The notes under the pieces were generated by a model that was not told the DNA's origin, made no database searches, and saw nothing but the letters and a program-made list of their open reading frames with translations. The position numbers and the translations under genes are program-made. Positions 6,684 through 8,991 of a stretch of 8,991 bases of DNA are shown here, piece by piece. Numbering within the stretch: the first letter of the stretch is position 1; each line of letters begins with the position of its first letter. The stretch comes from Hyphomonadaceae bacterium UBA2389 (GTDB lineage Bacteria; Pseudomonadota; Alphaproteobacteria; Caulobacterales; Aquidulcibacteraceae). Where the stretch lies: NCBI GenBank assembly GCA_002343395.1, contig DDSN01000055.1:812-9802 (forward strand). The letters are read 5' to 3'.

Positions 6684-8021
6684 ATGTCCATCCGTCTCCG
6701 TTTTGCGCCGTCGCCCACGGGCCGCATCCATGTCGGCAATGTCCGAACGGCTCTCATGAACTGGCTGTTCGCGCTGCGTGAAGGCGGGGAGGTGCTGCTA
6801 CGCATCGACGATACCGATCTCGCGCGGTCGACCAAGGAGTTCGAGCAAGGCATCGAGAGCGACCTCACGTGGCTTGGCTTGAGGTGGCAGCATCGCGCCA
6901 ACCAATCCCATAGGTTCGATGTCTATGAGAAGGCGGCCGCCCGGCTGAAGGCGGAGGGCCTGCTTTATCCGTGCTACGAAACCGAGGACGAACTCGACCG
7001 TCGCCGCAAAATCGCGCAGGCGACAGGCAAGCCGCCGGTCTATGACCGCGCGGCGCTGAAGTTGACGGCCGAGGATCGCGCACGTCTTGAGAAAGAGGGG
7101 CGCAAGCCGCACTGGCGCTTCAAGCTCTCAGGCGGGCGCAAGGATTGGGTCGATCTCGTCCGCGGGCCGCAATCGATCGACACAACGTCCTTGAGCGACC
7201 CAGTGCTGATCCGCGAGGACGGTGCGTTTCTCTATACATTGCCCAGCGTCGTCGACGATATCGACTTCAAGATCACGCATATCGTGCGCGGCGAAGATCA
7301 CGTCACGAATTCTGGCGTCCAGATCGAAATTTTCGAGGCGCTCGGCGGCGACGTGCCTGCCTTCGGACATTTTCCGTTGCTCGTGGGCGCTGATGGGGGA
7401 GCTTTGTCCAAGCGGATCGGTTCGTTGGGCGTCGGGGAGTTGGCGGCGGAAGGTTACGAGCCGATGGCGGTGTTGTCGCACCTCGCAAAGATTGGAACCT
7501 CAGACCCGGTGGAAGCGCGCGCAAGTATTGAGCAGTTGGCCGACGAGTTCGCCTTTGAAAAAATAGGTCGTGCGCCGGCGCGCTTCGATCCTGACGAACT
7601 TAAGCGCGTCAATGCGTCGATCCTGCACGGGCTCGACTACGCGAACGCTAAGTCGCGGCTCGCCAAGCTCGAAGCGGACAAGGGCGAGGCGTTTTGGAAC
7701 GCGATCCGCGCCAACATCTCGCTCCTGCCGGAAGCGCGCCAATGGGCGCACATCGTGGATGGTCCGATTGAGCCGTTTGTTCCAGACGCGGCGTTCGCCG
7801 CCGCCGCCGCGGGGGTTTTGCCTGCTGGCCAATACGACGCCTCGAGCTGGGGCGTATTTACAAGCGCGGTGAAGGAAAAGACCGGCGCCAAAGGCAAGGC
7901 GTTGTTCATGCCATTACGCCAAGCCTTGACCGGACTCGACCACGGCCCGGAGATGGCGGCTCTCTTCCCGCTGATCGGCGAAGTTCGTGCGCGCAAACGG
8001 TTGCTAGGCGAAACAGCCTAG
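6684..8021 (+). CDS. gltX: Glutamyl-tRNA synthetase, short GltX2-like form
   Basis: This class I synthetase attaches glutamate to tRNA in the cytoplasm. The catalytic domain opens with RFAPSPTGRIHVGNVRTAL; the HIGH motif is HVGN (16-19). LLRIDDTD (38-45), GEDHVTNS (203-210) and the KMSKS equivalent ALSKR (240-244) follow, then a helical anticodon-binding domain. At 445 residues it is shorter than the usual 465-500, and it has RIDDTD where many GluRS have RIEDTD. These traits fit the short second type of bacterial GluRS. Only one Cys (C97) is present in the region that holds zinc ligands in E. coli GluRS, so no zinc site is expected. Alphaproteobacteria generally lack GlnRS and make Gln-tRNA by amidating Glu-tRNA(Gln), so this enzyme may charge both tRNAs or favour one. 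The gene is divergent from the oxidoreductase and its stop overlaps the convergent msrB stop. Confidence 0.96.
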   Translation: MSIRLRFAPSPTGRIHVGNVRTALMNWLFALREGGEVLLRIDDTDLARSTKEFEQGIESDLTWLGLRWQHRANQSHRFDVYEKAAARLKAEGLLYPCYETEDELDRRRKIAQATGKPPVYDRAALKLTAEDRARLEKEGRKPHWRFKLSGGRKDWVDLVRGPQSIDTTSLSDPVLIREDGAFLYTLPSVVDDIDFKITHIVRGEDHVTNSGVQIEIFEALGGDVPAFGHFPLLVGADGGALSKRIGSLGVGELAAEGYEPMAVLSHLAKIGTSDPVEARASIEQLADEFAFEKIGRAPARFDPDELKRVNASILHGLDYANAKSRLAKLEADKGEAFWNAIRANISLLPEARQWAHIVDGPIEPFVPDAAFAAAAAGVLPAGQYDASSWGVFTSAVKEKTGAKGKALFMPLRQALTGLDHGPEMAALFPLIGEVRARKRLLGETA

Positions 8022-8518
8022 GCTGGAACAAAGCGCAACGCCGCGCCATTGTTGCAGTACCGCAAGCCGGTGGGGCGCGGTCCGTCTTCGAAAACATGGC
8101 CTTGGTGCCCAAGACAACGCGCGCAATGGTATTCCGTGCGCGGTGTGAACAGAAGCAGGTCTTCCTTCGTCGCGACATTCTCGGAGAAGGTGCGAAAAAA
8201 GCTCGGCCAACCCGTGCCAGAGTCATACTTCCAATCGGAGCGAAACAGCTCGAGGCCGCATCCCGCGCACACATACGTCCCGTGTCGATGTTCGCTGCTG
8301 AGCGGGCTTGTGCCGGCCCGTTCGGTTGCTTCTTGTCGAAGGACTCGAAACGCGAGCGGCTCAAGCCGCTCCCGCCATTGTGCATCGGTTACGTCGCGCC
8401 AAAGCGATTGCCCGAAACGCGCTTCGTTGGCGGCGGAGGGCGTTGTCTGCGCACGAGCAGTGCATCCCACGGCGGAGATCGAGGCAGTGAAGAGCAGGAG
8501 CGTTCGTCGGGTGAGCAT
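8018..8518 (-). CDS. msrB: Exported MsrB, peptide-methionine (R)-S-oxide reductase
   Basis: The enzyme reduces the R form of methionine sulfoxide in oxidised proteins. The catalytic domain (about residues 38-164) shows zinc-binding CAGC (84-87) and CARC (132-135), SGTGWPSF (100-107), GHQGHVFEDGP (137-147) and the active-site segment RYCNNGAALRF, with catalytic C155. The N-terminus reads MLTRRTLLLFTASISAVGC: a twin-Arg, a hydrophobic core and a lipobox-like AVGC with C19. It therefore looks like a lipoprotein or Tat-exported protein acting in the cell envelope rather than the cytosol. No further Cys remains to serve as a classic resolving residue. The ATG at 8516-8518 is chosen because it begins the signal peptide; no strong ribosome site is seen. 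It lies 33 bases downstream of the LOG-family gene on the same strand, a likely shared transcript, and overlaps the gltX stop by four bases. Confidence 0.94.
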   Translation of the reverse strand: MLTRRTLLLFTASISAVGCTARAQTTPSAANEARFGQSLWRDVTDAQWRERLEPLAFRVLRQEATERAGTSPLSSEHRHGTYVCAGCGLELFRSDWKYDSGTGWPSFFRTFSENVATKEDLLLFTPRTEYHCARCLGHQGHVFEDGPRPTGLRYCNNGAALRFVPA

Positions 8519-8551
8519 GTCGTCACATACGGGCCAGGCGCGCCTTTAGTT

Positions 8552-8991
8552 TCAGGCGGCGCCGGGTGGGAAGATGGCGGCGAAGCAGGCGTCGATTGAA
8601 TGTGTGTTGATTATGGAAGCCTTGAAGCCCGCCGGTGTGAGGTTGGCGTCGATGGTATGTTCGATCAAATGGAAGAAGGGCGCCCAGAAGTCGTCTTCCG
8701 CCAAGAAGACCACGGGTTTTCGGTGGAGCCCCAGCCGGGCCCATGAGAGTGTCTCGACAGCCTCCTCAAGCGTGCCGATCCCCCCCGGCAGCACGATGAA
8801 TGCGTCCGCCTCGTCAAACATCTGGAGTTTGCGCTCGTGCATGGTGTCGACCATGCGGTGCGGCACGGCCTCATAGACGATCTCCTGACGCTCCAGAAAG
8901 CGCGGCATGATCCCCAAGACTTCTCCGCCGGCTTCGTGAGCGGCGCGCGCGCAGCGCCCCATCAATCCCACGGCGCCGCCGCCGTAGACGA
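8552..8991 (-). CDS. LOG-family (TIGR00730) nucleotide phosphoribohydrolase, N-terminus cut off
   Basis: The visible 146 or so residues run off the right edge; the frame is open to base 8991 and starts in the window with VYGGGAVGLMG (8989 downward), the glycine-rich first loop of the family. An in-frame GTG at 8969-8971 is internal, not the start. The later motif LPGGIGTLEE (about 8791-8762), preceded by MHERK, is the PGGxGTxxE signature of LOG/'lysine decarboxylase-like' Rossmann proteins. Members hydrolyse nucleoside 5'-monophosphates such as cytokinin ribotides or AMP to base plus ribose phosphate; older labels of lysine decarboxylase are wrong for this family. The stop is TGA at 8552-8554. 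Perhaps 40-50 N-terminal residues are missing. The gene lies just upstream of msrB on the same strand. Confidence 0.93.
   Translation of the reverse strand, partial: VYGGGAVGLMGRCARAAHEAGGEVLGIMPRFLERQEIVYEAVPHRMVDTMHERKLQMFDEADAFIVLPGGIGTLEEAVETLSWARLGLHRKPVVFLAEDDFWAPFFHLIEHTIDANLTPAGFKASIINTHSIDACFAAIFPPGAA

Noticed and set aside
8536..8545. Palindrome AGGCGCGCCT between the LOG-family gene and msrB
   Set aside because: A short GC-only palindrome is expected by chance at this base composition, and no T-run follows it to suggest a terminator.

Overview
The window is high-GC, tightly packed bacterial chromosome, most likely from an alphaproteobacterium (my leaning is Caulobacterales/Hyphomonadaceae-like, but this is inference). 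The reasons are a folate-type TrmFO, a short glutamyl-tRNA synthetase with the RIDDTD and ALSKR signatures, and a palindromic repeat of the CGTCATTCCGG...CCGGAATGACG type that is common in alphaproteobacterial genomes. No rRNA, tRNA, CRISPR array, transposase or phage gene is visible. Nine complete or nearly complete genes plus a fragment account for almost all of the sequence.

Layout. Bases 1-200 hold the 3' end of an unrecognised plus-strand gene. A minus-strand pair follows: trmFO (902-2380) and, overlapping its stop by ATGA, an unrecognised 203-residue protein (294-905). Divergent from trmFO are two plus-strand membrane protein genes: a six-helix protein of unknown role (2465-3310) and a MATE-family exporter (3350-4690). 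The MATE gene overlaps, tail to tail, a minus-strand gene for a DUF429/RNase H-fold-like protein (4657-5547). That gene sits 2 bases behind a CurA-type NADPH-dependent oxidoreductase (5550-6554), so the two look like an operon. A 129-base divergent regulatory region (6555-6683) carries a perfect 12-base palindrome and a plausible promoter. It separates the oxidoreductase from gltX (6684-8021). gltX converges with an exported, probably lipid-anchored MsrB (8018-8518), the two stops sharing CTAG. Upstream of msrB on the same strand is a LOG-family nucleotide phosphoribohydrolase cut by the right edge (8552-8991).

The genes are mostly housekeeping or stress functions: tRNA modification (TrmFO), tRNA charging (GltX), export of small molecules (MATE), carbonyl or enone reduction (CurA-like) and repair of oxidised methionine (MsrB). 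I see no defence system or large novel gene system. The most notable observation is an approximately 108-base imperfect palindromic repeat, normally an intergenic element, lying in frame inside trmFO. It is translated as about 36 extra residues in a loop just before the conserved TGPLTS segment, much like the protein-coding palindromic elements known from Rickettsia.
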